From Streptococcus oralis (GTDB lineage Bacteria > Bacillota > Bacilli > Lactobacillales > Streptococcaceae), in NCBI GenBank assembly GCA_937930605.1, contig CALHBZ010000295.1, positions 1 through 20,974 of the forward strand: a stretch of 20,974 bases of DNA, given 5' to 3'. Shown piece by piece: positions 1-7,054 of the stretch. The position numbers and the translations under genes are program-made. Each line of letters starts with the position of its first letter. The first letter of the stretch is position 1. Under the pieces are notes generated by a model. The model was not told the DNA's origin. It worked only from the letters and a program-made list of their open reading frames with translations, and did not search any database.

Positions 1-2
1 AC

Positions 3-530
3 TTGGGTGCCAAAACAACCATGAAATATCCATCTGTTTACCTTGATGGAGAAGGAGCCCGTGGTACTATGCTTTCTATCGCCTTTGCTAATGCTGGGCA
101 ACACCAAGACACGGGAGCTAAGATGATTCACAATGCTCCACATACCAGCTCGTCTATCGTGTCTAAATCCATCGCTAAAGGCGGAGGAAAGGTTGACTAT
201 CGTGGACAAGTAACCTTTAATAAAAATTCTAAGAAATCTGTTTCTCACATCGAGTGTGATACCATTATCATGGATGACTTGTCAGCATCTGATACCATTC
301 CATTTAATGAAATCCATAACTCGCAAGTTGCTTTGGAACACGAAGCCAAAGTATCTAAGATTTCAGAAGAACAACTCTATTACCTCATGAGTCGTGGTTT
401 ATCAGAATCCGAGGCAACTGAGATGATTGTCATGGGATTTGTGGAGCCCTTCACAAAAGAACTTCCAATGGAATACGCAGTTGAGCTCAACCGCTTGATT
501 AGCTATGAAATGGAAGGCTCTGTTGGGTAA
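3..530 (+). CDS. sufB: SufB, Fe-S cluster scaffold subunit (3' part only)
   Basis: This is the C-terminal 175 residues of SufB, the scaffold subunit of the SufBCD complex that assembles iron-sulfur clusters in the cytosol. The frame is open from the left window edge, so the real start lies upstream; the full protein is usually about 470 residues. The visible part is the end of the beta-helix core and the C-terminal helical region. Cys85 of the visible peptide (in IECDTIIM) and His113-Glu114 (in [10 protein letters not shown]) have the same 29-residue spacing as E. coli SufB Cys405 and His433-Glu434, residues implicated in cluster assembly. In other streptococci sufB is the last gene of sufCDSUB. 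Here another ORF follows after 18 bases, and the last 70 bp of sufB recur at 1139-1208. Identification is secure; only the 5' part is missing. Confidence 0.96.
   Translation: MGAKTTMKYPSVYLDGEGARGTMLSIAFANAGQHQDTGAKMIHNAPHTSSSIVSKSIAKGGGKVDYRGQVTFNKNSKKSVSHIECDTIIMDDLSASDTIPFNEIHNSQVALEHEAKVSKISEEQLYYLMSRGLSESEATEMIVMGFVEPFTKELPMEYAVELNRLISYEMEGSVG
461..530 (+). repeat. Direct repeat, copy 1: functional 3' end of sufB
   Basis: These 70 bases encode the last 22 residues of SufB ([10 protein letters not shown]...EGSVG) plus the stop codon. They match 1139-1208 at 65 of 70 positions. The five differences (GCA/GCC, CTC/CTG, AAC/AAT, GGC/GGT, TCT/TCA) are all synonymous third-position changes. 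Confidence 0.95.
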
Positions 531-548
531 AAGATAAAGGAGAAGCAA

Positions 549-1118
549 ATGGGATTCTTAAAAAAATTATTTGGTAATGTTGAAAAAGCGAATAAAGGCG
601 AGATTCCTGCCGAGGAAATTGTTCCACCCTTTACAATTGATCTAGCTGAAGAAGCGGATGATTATTGGAGACAAATGGAACAAAATCTCTTGATAAACGC
701 TGTAAAAGGCGTTGGTGGTCCTGAGGCCGTGGAACGTGCTTTTGTTCTTACTAATTTCAAAGAAAATCAAGAAACCTTTGAGCTCTTTTATCAGGTAAAT
801 GGTCAACTTCTTTCATGGAGAGAGATGGATGCGACTGTTGTCGATAAAATCAGCAATCAACTCCTTCCACAAGCACCAGGTGTGGCACGTGCAGTAAATG
901 AAAATTATGAAGAGGCAAATGTACCAGTAATCCAGTACGCTATGCTTCAGTTTGAAACTGCAACCATGGCTTGGTTTGGTCGGAAGCTCACAACAGCTTC
1001 TCCCGAAGCCCAATTGACTTTTGAAGAATTGGTATCTGGTTGGCGCGCTATTTTGGAACAAGAAATTCCAAATCGTCCTTTAGATAGTGACCGTCCGTTC
1101 CCTTACTTTGAAGTTTAA
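549..1118 (+). CDS. Unrecognised 189-aa protein inserted behind sufB
   Basis: I do not recognise this family. The protein is soluble and acidic, has no signal peptide or clear membrane segment, and contains a single cysteine-free chain. It opens with a basic amphipathic stretch (MGFLKKLFGNVEKANKGE), then an acidic part, a helical middle, and a tail rich in Pro and Asp (NRPLDSDRPFPYFEV). Aromatic residues cluster in the C-terminal half (TMAWFGRKL, LVSGWRAIL). The start is supported by AAAGGAG at 536-542 at good spacing. It begins 18 bases after sufB and has no promoter of its own that I can see, so it is probably read from the suf operon. It is bracketed by two copies of the sufB 3' end (461-530 and 1139-1208), which suggests recent acquisition. 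A link to Fe-S metabolism is possible from position only. A small stand-alone immunity- or stress-type protein is equally possible, so no function is assigned. Confidence 0.85.
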   Translation: MGFLKKLFGNVEKANKGEIPAEEIVPPFTIDLAEEADDYWRQMEQNLLINAVKGVGGPEAVERAFVLTNFKENQETFELFYQVNGQLLSWREMDATVVDKISNQLLPQAPGVARAVNENYEEANVPVIQYAMLQFETATMAWFGRKLTTASPEAQLTFEELVSGWRAILEQEIPNRPLDSDRPFPYFEV

Positions 1119-1138
1119 GATTCCCAAATCCCCAAAAA

Positions 1139-1208
1139 ACTTCCAATGGAATACGCCGTTGAGCTGAATCGCTTGATTAGCTATGAAATGGAAGGTTCAG
1201 TTGGGTAA
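1139..1208 (+). pseudogene. Direct repeat, copy 2: stranded sufB 3' end
   Basis: This 70-bp fragment encodes the same 22 C-terminal residues and TAA stop as the intact sufB end at 461-530, with only silent differences. It has no start codon or ribosome site of its own. Weak similarity continues about 10 bases further upstream (1129-1138) and then stops. It lies directly before the strong intrinsic terminator at 1218-1254, the place where the original sufB end would be expected. I infer that this is the remnant of the resident sufB, displaced when a foreign sufB end with the 189-aa gene recombined in. Confidence 0.9.
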
Positions 1209-1217
1209 GAATATGCA

Positions 1218-1254
1218 AAATCTGAACAGGAATTCTTCCTGTTCAGATTTTTTT
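1218..1254 (+). terminator. Intrinsic terminator of the suf operon
   Basis: A perfect 15-bp stem (AAATCTGAACAGGAA, loop TTC, TTCCTGTTCAGATTT) runs straight into a T tract. It ends the suf transcript and also the inserted 189-aa gene. Confidence 0.95.
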
Positions 1255-1275
1255 CAAAAAAGAAACTAATAAATA

Positions 1276-1304
1276 TTCACAAAAATAATTTTATGTGGTA
1301 AAAT
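1276..1304 (+). promoter_or_regulatory. Promoter of the amino-acid permease gene
   Basis: A -35-like TTCACA (1276-1281) is followed after 17 bp by TAAAAT (1299-1304). Transcription would start about 23 bases before the ATG at 1334. A ribosome site (GGAG, 1323-1326) follows. Confidence 0.6.
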
Positions 1305-1333
1305 AAAACAATTACATTTAGTGGAGATGAAGT

Positions 1334-2731
1334 ATGAATATTTTTAGAACCAAGGATGTTAGTCTGGGACGGACAGAAATGCGTCGCCATTTAAAATTAT
1401 GGGATTTGATTTTACTAGGAATTGGTGCCATGGTAGGAACAGGAATTTTCACCATTACAGGAACAGCTGCGGCTACACTAGCTGGTCCATCACTAGTGGT
1501 TTCCATCGTGATTTCTGCCCTGTGTGTTTCTCTATCAGCCTTATTTTTTGCAGAATTTGCCTCTCGTGTGCCTGCAACAGGAGGTGCTTATAGTTATCTC
1601 TATGCGATTTTAGGAGAATTACCAGCCTGGATTGCTGGCTGGTTGACCATCATGGAATTTATGACGGCCATATCAGGTGTTGCGTCTGGCTGGGCAGCTT
1701 ACTTTAAGGGTTTGCTCAGTAATTATGGTATCTCCATGCCCCAAGTCTTAAATGGGACCTTCAACCCCGAACAAGGTACCTATATCGACCTTTTACCTAT
1801 TTTGGTGCTTGCTTTGGTAACAGGATTGGTTTTATTAAATTCCAAGGCAGCCTTGCGCTTTAATTCGCTTCTAGTGGTCTTGAAATTTTCTGCTCTGGCT
1901 CTGTTCATCCTAGTTGGGATTTGGCATATCAAACCTGAAAATTGGACGAATTTTGCTCCCTTTGGCTTTGGTCAAATTTATGGTGGGAGTACTGGAATAA
2001 TGGCAGGTGCATCTTTGATGTTCTTTGGTTTTCTCGGATTTGAGTCTATTTCAATGGCAGTTGATGAAATTCAAAGTTCACAAAAAAATATTCCTCGCGG
2101 AATTGTGCTTTCTTTGTCAATCGTAACCATTCTCTATGCTTTGGTAACCCTAGTATTGACAGGGATTGTTCACTACAGTAAGCTCAATGTGGATGATGCG
2201 GTAGCGTTTTCATTGCGTAGTATTGGGATTGGTTGGGCCGCCAACTATGTTTCACTCATAGCCATTCTAACCTTGATTACCGTGTGTATTTCCATGACCT
2301 ATGCCCTTTCTCGAATGATTTACAGCCTAGCACGTGATGGACTTTTACCTCAAAGCTTTAAACAACTAAGTAAAACTAGTCGAGTTCCAAAGAATGCGAC
2401 CATCTTAACAGGAGTTGCTTCAGCCATTGCTGCGGGTATTTTCCCCTTGGCAAGTATAGCAGCCTTTCTAAATATCTGTACACTAGCCTATCTTATCTTA
2501 CTAGCTTACGGTATTATCAAGCTCAGAAAAGAAAAAGGCATGCCAAAAGAAGGAGAGTTCAAAACTCCTTTAGTGCCGCTTTTGCCGATCCTTTCCATTC
2601 TTATCTGTCTTTCCTTTATGCTTCAATATAGTCTAGATACCTGGATTGCCTTTGGTATCGCTCTTGTAGTTGGCCTAGTCATTTACTTTACGTACGGGTT
2701 CCGCCATTCAACCCTCGCAGAAGAAGAATAA
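1334..2731 (+). CDS. APC-family amino-acid permease (YfnA/cationic amino-acid transporter type)
   Basis: This is a 465-residue cytoplasmic-membrane transporter of the amino acid-polyamine-organocation superfamily. The hallmark is the first membrane helix with GIGAMVGTGIFTITG (about residues 30-45), the unwound substrate-binding helix of the family. It is followed by the PATGGAYSYLYAILGE segment of helix 3 (about 80-95) and the FFGFLGFESISMAVDEIQ segment (about 231-248). Around 12 hydrophobic segments can be counted, the usual number. The protein resembles YfnA and bacterial cationic amino-acid transporters, but the substrate cannot be read from sequence. GGAG upstream and a promoter at 1276-1304 support the start. 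The gene is monocistronic: terminators lie before it (1218-1254) and after it (2730-2753). Family assignment is firm; substrate is open. Confidence 0.93.
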   Translation: MNIFRTKDVSLGRTEMRRHLKLWDLILLGIGAMVGTGIFTITGTAAATLAGPSLVVSIVISALCVSLSALFFAEFASRVPATGGAYSYLYAILGELPAWIAGWLTIMEFMTAISGVASGWAAYFKGLLSNYGISMPQVLNGTFNPEQGTYIDLLPILVLALVTGLVLLNSKAALRFNSLLVVLKFSALALFILVGIWHIKPENWTNFAPFGFGQIYGGSTGIMAGASLMFFGFLGFESISMAVDEIQSSQKNIPRGIVLSLSIVTILYALVTLVLTGIVHYSKLNVDDAVAFSLRSIGIGWAANYVSLIAILTLITVCISMTYALSRMIYSLARDGLLPQSFKQLSKTSRVPKNATILTGVASAIAAGIFPLASIAAFLNICTLAYLILLAYGIIKLRKEKGMPKEGEFKTPLVPLLPILSILICLSFMLQYSLDTWIAFGIALVVGLVIYFTYGFRHSTLAEEE

Positions 2732-2753
2732 AAGCTGGGAATTCCCAGCTTTT
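2730..2753. terminator. Bidirectional terminator between the permease gene and the YitT-type gene
   Basis: A fully palindromic 24-bp sequence (stem AAAAGCTGGG around AATT) ends in a T run on both strands. It lies exactly between two convergent genes and overlaps both stop codons, so it should end both transcripts. Confidence 0.9.
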
Positions 2754-3601
2754 TAATCTTTCACATAAGTAAAACCTTCACCGAGAATTTCATGAGCCTC
2801 AGTGATAGTGATAAAGGCTTGAGGATCGATTTGGTGAATCATATCCTTCATTTTTACGATTTCATTTCGACCGACGATACAATAAATGATTTTTAAATCC
2901 TTTTTACTGTAGTATCCTTGACCAGATATAAAGGTTACGCCGCGTCCTAGTTCATCATTGATTTTATCAGCCAATTGATCGGGATATTGGGTAATAATCA
3001 TAAATCCTTTACCAGCATAACCTCCTTCACCGATCAAGTCGATAACACGGGCGATAATAAAGTCAAACAAGAGGGTATAGGTGACCAAACGAAGGTCCTG
3101 GAAGATGATTAAAATCAACATTAGGATAAAAAAGTCAATCCCAAAGAGCAATTTCCCAATCGAAATATTGGTGTATTTGTTGAGGATACGAGCAACAATA
3201 TCTGAACCACCAGTGGTCCCACCAGCATTAAAGATTATTCCTAATCCAATTCCTAATAAAACCCCTGAGACCAAAGCGACAATGATGAGATCTCCTTGCA
3301 AGTCGATGTGTAAAGGAATGCGCTCAAAGATTGCCAGCCAAACGGAAAGAGAAATAGATCCTAAAAGGCTGGAATAGAGGGTCTTAGGCCCAAATATCTT
3401 CCAAGCCAGGATAAATAAAGGGATATTAATCAAGAGGTTCATCAGTGAGACAGGGATTTTAAAAAGATAGTAGGTAATCAAGGTAATCCCTGTCGCCCCA
3501 CCCTCAAATAAATGATAAGGAACAACAAAGTAGGTAAGACCAAAGGCATAAATAGCTGCCCCTAGTATGATAGTGATAATAGGCTGAACTTTTCGGATCA
3601 T
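2753..3601 (-). CDS. YitT family membrane protein (DUF161 + DUF2179)
   Basis: A 282-residue integral membrane protein of the YitT family. The N-terminal two thirds hold five or six hydrophobic segments with the family motifs LFEGGATGITLI and NAGGTTGGSDIVARIL (the latter near residue 130). The C-terminal about 85 residues form the soluble DUF2179 domain (GRGVTFISGQGYYSKKDLKIIYCIVGRNEI). The biochemical role of the family is not established. I chose the ATG at 3601 (MIRKVQP) over the ATG at 3616 because GAGGGAG lies between them at the right distance for 3601. An extended -10 (TGGTATAAT, + strand 3630-3638) sits upstream. The gene is divergent from the DegV gene and ends in a shared terminator with the permease gene. 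Confidence 0.9.
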   Translation of the reverse strand: MIRKVQPIITIILGAAIYAFGLTYFVVPYHLFEGGATGITLITYYLFKIPVSLMNLLINIPLFILAWKIFGPKTLYSSLLGSISLSVWLAIFERIPLHIDLQGDLIIVALVSGVLLGIGLGIIFNAGGTTGGSDIVARILNKYTNISIGKLLFGIDFFILMLILIIFQDLRLVTYTLLFDFIIARVIDLIGEGGYAGKGFMIITQYPDQLADKINDELGRGVTFISGQGYYSKKDLKIIYCIVGRNEIVKMKDMIHQIDPQAFITITEAHEILGEGFTYVKD

Positions 3602-3629
3602 GATTCTCCCTCGCATTTTCTATAGATAG

Positions 3630-3638
3630 ATTATACCA
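3630..3638 (-). promoter_or_regulatory. Extended -10 promoter of the YitT-type gene
   Basis: Read on the minus strand this is TGGTATAAT, a perfect extended -10. No clear -35 is visible, which is common for extended -10 promoters in streptococci. It lies 29 bases before the chosen start. Confidence 0.7.
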
Positions 3639-3687
3639 AATTTTCAAGCGTTTTAATTGGATCTCTTATGATTTTTTTGCAATTTTT

Positions 3688-3696
3688 TGATATAAT
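3688..3696 (+). promoter_or_regulatory. Extended -10 promoter of the DegV gene
   Basis: TGATATAAT is a perfect extended -10 with TATAAT at 3691-3696. It predicts a transcript start near 3703 and a leader of about 43 bases. This rules out the upstream in-frame ATG at 3668 as the translation start. Confidence 0.75.
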
Positions 3697-3745
3697 AAAG
3701 GTGATAAATCACTATCTTATTGAGAAGAATAGAAAGATTGAAGAT

Positions 3746-4582
3746 ATGACACAAGTAAAAATTGTAACTGATTCCTCTGTTACTATTGAACCAGAACTCT
3801 TGAAAGAATTGAATATTACAGTTGTTTCTTTATCTGTGATGATTGATGGTATCCTTTATTCTGATGCAGATTTGAAAGAGGGAGAGTTCCTTCATCTTAT
3901 GCAACAAAGTAAGAATCTGCCTAAAACCAGTCAGCCTCCAGTGGGAGTATTTGCTGAGGTCTTTGAAGAACTAGGTAAAGACGGCAGTCAGATTATCGCT
4001 ATTCACATGTCCCATGCCTTGTCTGGAACTGTTGAAGCTGCTCGTCAAGGAGCGAGTCTATCGACTGCTGATGTGACGATTATTGATAGTTCTTTTACAG
4101 ATCAAGCTATGAAGTTTCAAGTTGTTGAAGCTGCTAAACTTGCTAAAGAGGGTAAAGATTTAGAAACAATCTTAGCTCATGTAGAGGATGTCAAAAATCA
4201 TACAGAACTCTATATCGGTGTTTCAACATTAGAAAACCTAGTTAAGGGTGGACGTATCGGACGTGTGACCGGTTTGCTAAGCTCTCTTTTGAATATCCGA
4301 GTTGTGATGCAAATGAAGGATCATGAACTCCAGCCTATTGTAAAGGGGCGTGGTGCTAAGACATTTAAAAAATGGCTTGATGAATTAGCAGATACCCTCT
4401 CTCATAAATCTGTTGCAGAAATTGGAATATCCTACGCTGGTACCAATGAATGGGCCAGTGAGATGAAGAATATTTTACAAACTTATGTCGAAAAACCAAT
4501 CTCAGTACTGGAAACGGGCTCTATCATTCAGACACATACAGGCGAAAATGCATGGGCTATCTTAGTTCGATATCATTCCTAA
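3746..4582 (+). CDS. DegV family fatty acid-binding protein (FakB-like)
   Basis: A 278-residue cytosolic DegV-family protein. Members bind a fatty acid, and FakB proteins present it to the kinase FakA for phosphorylation and entry into phospholipid synthesis. Visible family features are the N-terminal [14 protein letters not shown] strand-loop (residues 4-17), the [12 protein letters not shown] and [16 protein letters not shown] segments (the Ser-containing lipid-head pocket), [11 protein letters not shown], and a C-terminal GTGS-like loop ([16 protein letters not shown]). Length is typical. The start at 3746 (MTQVKIV) is chosen because the promoter -10 lies inside the longer frame that begins at 3668. 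The HU gene follows after a 107-base gap with its own promoter. Whether this is a FakA partner cannot be told, since streptococci carry several DegV paralogues. Confidence 0.92.
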   Translation: MTQVKIVTDSSVTIEPELLKELNITVVSLSVMIDGILYSDADLKEGEFLHLMQQSKNLPKTSQPPVGVFAEVFEELGKDGSQIIAIHMSHALSGTVEAARQGASLSTADVTIIDSSFTDQAMKFQVVEAAKLAKEGKDLETILAHVEDVKNHTELYIGVSTLENLVKGGRIGRVTGLLSSLLNIRVVMQMKDHELQPIVKGRGAKTFKKWLDELADTLSHKSVAEIGISYAGTNEWASEMKNILQTYVEKPISVLETGSIIQTHTGENAWAILVRYHS

Positions 4583-4620
4583 AAAAATAGAGAAAAATCG
4601 TTAGAAATAGCGTTTTTGAC

Positions 4621-4649
4621 TTGACCTGTGGGCAATTTTAGGATATGAT
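4621..4649 (+). promoter_or_regulatory. Strong sigma-A promoter of the HU gene
   Basis: TTGACC (4621-4626), a 17-bp spacer and TATGAT (4644-4649) form a near-consensus promoter. It is followed by a roughly 34-base leader with TTGGAGGA (4673-4680) as ribosome site. This fits a highly expressed gene. Confidence 0.85.
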
Positions 4650-4689
4650 TATATATGTTAATTAGAAATTATTTGGAGGAATTATTAAC

Positions 4690-4965
4690 ATGGCAAACAA
4701 ACAAGATTTGATCGCTAAAGTAGCAGAAGCTACAGAATTGACTAAGAAAGATTCAGCAGCAGCAGTTGACGCTGTATTCGCAGCAGTAACTGAATACCTT
4801 GCAGCTGGTGAAAAAGTTCAATTGATTGGTTTTGGTAACTTTGAAGTTCGTGAGCGTGCTGCACGTAAAGGTCGCAACCCACAAACTGGTAAAGAAATCA
4901 AAATCGCGGCTTCTAAAGTTCCAGCATTCAAAGCTGGTAAAGCTCTTAAAGACGCTGTTAAATAA
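4690..4965 (+). CDS. hup: DNA-binding protein HU
   Basis: A 91-residue histone-like HU protein, the main nucleoid-compacting DNA-bending protein of streptococci (also called HlpA). The N-terminal helices start [20 protein letters not shown]. The beta-arm region carries the family signature [21 protein letters not shown] (given here as [12 protein letters not shown] then RKGRNPQTG, residues about 46-66), with the intercalating Pro in RNPQTG. Length is exactly typical. Codon use is strongly biased (GCA/GCT Ala, GGT Gly, AAA Lys), as expected for high expression, and both promoter and ribosome site are near ideal. A terminator at 4976-5021 follows directly. Confidence 0.97.
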   Translation: MANKQDLIAKVAEATELTKKDSAAAVDAVFAAVTEYLAAGEKVQLIGFGNFEVRERAARKGRNPQTGKEIKIAASKVPAFKAGKALKDAVK

Positions 4966-4975
4966 TGAATTTAGA

Positions 4976-5021
4976 AAAAGCCTGTCATATCAAGCATTTG
5001 AGCTTGTGTGACAGGCTTTTT
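4976..5021. terminator. Terminator after the HU gene, probably bidirectional
   Basis: A 12-bp outer stem (AAAAGCCTGTCA/TGACAGGCTTTT) encloses a short mismatch and a second 5-bp stem (CAAGC/GCTTG). T runs occur on both strands, so it can also stop the minus-strand operon that ends at 5065. Confidence 0.92.
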
Positions 5022-5064
5022 AATGGCTCTTTGTCAACTGTAGTGGGTTACCAAAAAGTCATTT

Positions 5065-5883
5065 TTATTGAAACACACGATAAACGTAAGGATTTTCTGG
5101 TTTATCTACTTTTGTGAAACTCTCAACTTCCAGTGTTGGGAGTTTTTGTTTGAGTTCTTTATGGTAGTGGAGGGTCAGGGTTCCTTTAGCGGTAATCCAA
5201 GTATTATCAGGATACTGGCGTGAGTTTCCCTTGGTCAAGAGTCCATATACACCAGAGTCTGCGATACAGTGGATGATCCCAAAACGAAAGAGGAACTGGC
5301 TATCTGGATGGCTAGGATCGTTATAGACAAAGCCTGTAAACTCGATTTTCTTTCCTTCAAACTCTTGCGGATAGTCATAGAGAACTTCCATGACTTCCAT
5401 ATAGTTTTCGTCTGTAACCTGAATGGTTGGCTGGGAGAGGTATTTATCAGCTGTAGTCCGCATTTCCTTTTCATAAGCAGACTTGGAAAAATAGGTACTG
5501 GTATCGGGTTTGAGGTATTGACTGGATGTACCTTCGCTTGCCTGAATAGCTGTATCGATTCCCTCAGCAAGCGGGAAATGATAGCCTTTGGCAGATACGG
5601 TTCTCGAGTCCAAACTTACTGTCGGAAAGGCAACTCCAATCAAGAGAGGTAGAGACAGTAAAAGGATACTGATTTGTCTAGTTCGCCGACTTTCTAAATG
5701 GCTGGGAGAGTTGATTTTCTTAATCCAGATGTAGAATTGCACCAGAGCCAACAGAAGAGAAAGGACCATGGAGATATAGACTAGATAGGAATAGTGGAGG
5801 TTGATGTAGTGGCTGAGCTTTCCAGATAGCTGTAGATAAAGGGTCAGAGCAAAATAGCCCAATAGAATGATAAATCGAATCAT
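5065..5883 (-). CDS. DUF1980/TIGR03943 membrane protein (YcgQ-like)
   Basis: A 272-residue protein with about three N-terminal membrane segments (residues 1-18, 33-53 and 70-88). A soluble domain follows that resembles the conserved C-terminal part of the DUF1980 (TIGR03943) family: FEGKKIEFTGFVYNDP, then FLFRFGIIHCIADSGVYG, then DNTWITAKGTL. The family is regularly encoded next to an ArsP_1-type permease, as here, and is thought of as that permease's partner; the molecular role is unknown. The position where I recall a conserved Cys pair in the family reads His-Cys here (IIHCIAD). The ATG overlaps the stop of the permease gene by 4 bases (5880-5883), so translation is coupled. It is the last gene of a three-gene minus-strand operon. 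Confidence 0.85.
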   Translation of the reverse strand: MIRFIILLGYFALTLYLQLSGKLSHYINLHYSYLVYISMVLSLLLALVQFYIWIKKINSPSHLESRRTRQISILLLSLPLLIGVAFPTVSLDSRTVSAKGYHFPLAEGIDTAIQASEGTSSQYLKPDTSTYFSKSAYEKEMRTTADKYLSQPTIQVTDENYMEVMEVLYDYPQEFEGKKIEFTGFVYNDPSHPDSQFLFRFGIIHCIADSGVYGLLTKGNSRQYPDNTWITAKGTLTLHYHKELKQKLPTLEVESFTKVDKPENPYVYRVFQ

Positions 5884-6785
5884 AACATCACCCCCATCAT
5901 GTAAGAATAAAGCAAGACAAGCAGAGTCACGATGCCCATGAATTGCCAGATGAAGCGTGCTTTGAGATGGTGTTTCATCATGAGGAGATTTTTGATATCA
6001 AGTATGGGGCCGATGACCAGAAAGGCAAGGACAGGAGCGAGTCCAAAACTCGAGAGAAGAGAAGCACCGATAAAGGCGTCCGCCTCGCTACAAAGAGAGA
6101 GGAGAAAGGCTAGAAACATGAGTAAGAGAATCGCAAGGATTGGACTAGCACTGATAGAGGTCAGGATCCGAGTCGGGACATAGACCTGCACGATAGCCGC
6201 AAAGAGACAGCCAAAGACCAAGTAACGACCCATATCGAAAAACTCATCAATAGCTTGTATAAAGACCTGAAAGACCTTTCTAGCAGGAGTTAAGTGTGAA
6301 AAGTCATGTTCGTGACAAGTGATAGGATTCTCTTTTTGAATGGGTTCCTTCCAGAAAAATCCTAGGAAAATCCCAAACACCAAAGCAATCACAATAGCTC
6401 CCAGCGCTCGCAAGAAGGCAAGCTTTATTGAATTGCCAAAGGCAGAGTAAGTAGCGAAAAGAACGATAGGATTGATAATGGGAGCAGTCACCAGAAAGGG
6501 AACCGCTGTGTAGCTGGGCACCTTTTTTTCCAGAAAACGATTGATGATGGGAACGATTCCACACTCGCAGGATGGAAATAGGAAGCCAATGAAGGTACCA
6601 AAAAAGATCCTCCCCCAACGATTGCGAGGAAGAAACTCATAAACTTTATCAGGCGTGATATAGACTTCGATCCAGCCTGAAATGAGAGTCCCAATCAGAA
6701 CAAAAGGAAGGGCTTCGATGATGATGGAGAGAAAAATGGCTCCCGCTTGTAATACACTAGGAGGAAGAGATTGAAAAAGCGTCAT
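5880..6785 (-). CDS. ArsP_1/YraQ-type permease (DUF318)
   Basis: A 301-residue integral membrane protein of the ArsP_1 (PF03773, formerly DUF318) permease family, with about eight hydrophobic segments. Two family signatures are visible: FLFPSCECGIVPIINRFLEK (about residues 69-88), with its Cys-Glu-Cys, and SLCSEADAFIGASLLSSFG in the C-terminal half. Between them lies a cytosolic loop with CHEHDFSH, a possible metal-binding Cys/His patch. Some relatives export organoarsenicals, others are uncharacterised, and the substrate here is unknown. The ATG directly abuts the stop codon of the 43-aa gene upstream (6786), and its end overlaps the DUF1980 gene by 4 bases. The tight packing suggests that the three products act together at the membrane. 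Confidence 0.88.
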   Translation of the reverse strand: MTLFQSLPPSVLQAGAIFLSIIIEALPFVLIGTLISGWIEVYITPDKVYEFLPRNRWGRIFFGTFIGFLFPSCECGIVPIINRFLEKKVPSYTAVPFLVTAPIINPIVLFATYSAFGNSIKLAFLRALGAIVIALVFGIFLGFFWKEPIQKENPITCHEHDFSHLTPARKVFQVFIQAIDEFFDMGRYLVFGCLFAAIVQVYVPTRILTSISASPILAILLLMFLAFLLSLCSEADAFIGASLLSSFGLAPVLAFLVIGPILDIKNLLMMKHHLKARFIWQFMGIVTLLVLLYSYMMGVML

Positions 6786-6917
6786 CTATTTTTTCTTCTC
6801 AACTTTTTCTTTTTTGTCTTTATTATCTGGGAAAGTAACTTGTGTTAAGTCAGGAAGTTTGGCGAATTCTTCAAACATCTTGTCCAAGTCGTCGGTTTTT
6901 GTAAATTTAACAGCCAT
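6786..6917 (-). CDS. Small 43-aa protein heading the permease operon
   Basis: A 43-codon frame starting MAVKFTKTDDLDKMFEEF and ending in a lysine/glutamate-rich tail (KKEKVEKKK). It has a good ribosome site (AGAGG, 8 bases before the ATG) and sits below a TATAAT on the minus strand (+ 6948-6953). Its TAG stop directly abuts the ATG of the permease gene, so translation is probably coupled. The protein is soluble, with an amphipathic helix around residues 9-20, and has no cysteine or signal. From memory it may correspond to a small streptococcal family named after locus SPJ_0845, but this is unverified. Function is unknown. Coding is supported by the ribosome site, stop/start junction and codon use like the neighbours. 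Confidence 0.75.
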   Translation of the reverse strand: MAVKFTKTDDLDKMFEEFAKLPDLTQVTFPDNKDKKEKVEKKK

Positions 6918-6947
6918 GGGCCTACCTCTTTTCTACATTCTACCTCT

Positions 6948-6953
6948 ATTATA
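6948..6953 (-). promoter_or_regulatory. -10 box of the small-protein/permease operon
   Basis: On the minus strand this reads TATAAT, 30 bases before the ATG at 6917. I could not find a good -35 at 16-18 bp. A 13-bp palindrome (TTTGATAATCAAA, 6986-6998) lies 32 bases further upstream. Confidence 0.5.
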
Positions 6954-7035
6954 CTATTATTTTGTGGAAAAGGGATTATTTTTATTTTGATAATCAAAGA
7001 TGTAAAAACAGGTAAGGTGAAACAAGCTTTGTTCA

Positions 7036-7054
7036 TTATGATATAATAGGTTTA
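7036..7054 (+). promoter_or_regulatory. tex promoter predicting a leaderless mRNA
   Basis: TGATATAAT (7039-7047) is a perfect extended -10, with a weak GAAACA 17 bp upstream (7019-7024). The start codon begins at 7054, only 6 bases past the -10. The transcript should therefore begin at or within a base or two of the A of ATG. No Shine-Dalgarno sequence precedes the ATG. Confidence 0.65.

Noticed and set aside
3668..3745. Upstream in-frame start for the DegV protein
   Set aside because: The TATAAT box at 3691-3696 lies inside this stretch, and the DegV family N-terminus begins at MTQVKIV (3746).
4594..4617. Weak inverted repeat (AAAAATCG...CGTTTTT) after the DegV gene as a terminator
   Set aside because: The stem is short, AT-rich and bulged, with a poor T tract, so not strong enough to call.
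5269..5652. 127-codon plus-strand frame antisense to the DUF1980 gene
   Set aside because: No ribosome site and no recognisable domain; it is explained by the codon pattern of the real minus-strand gene.
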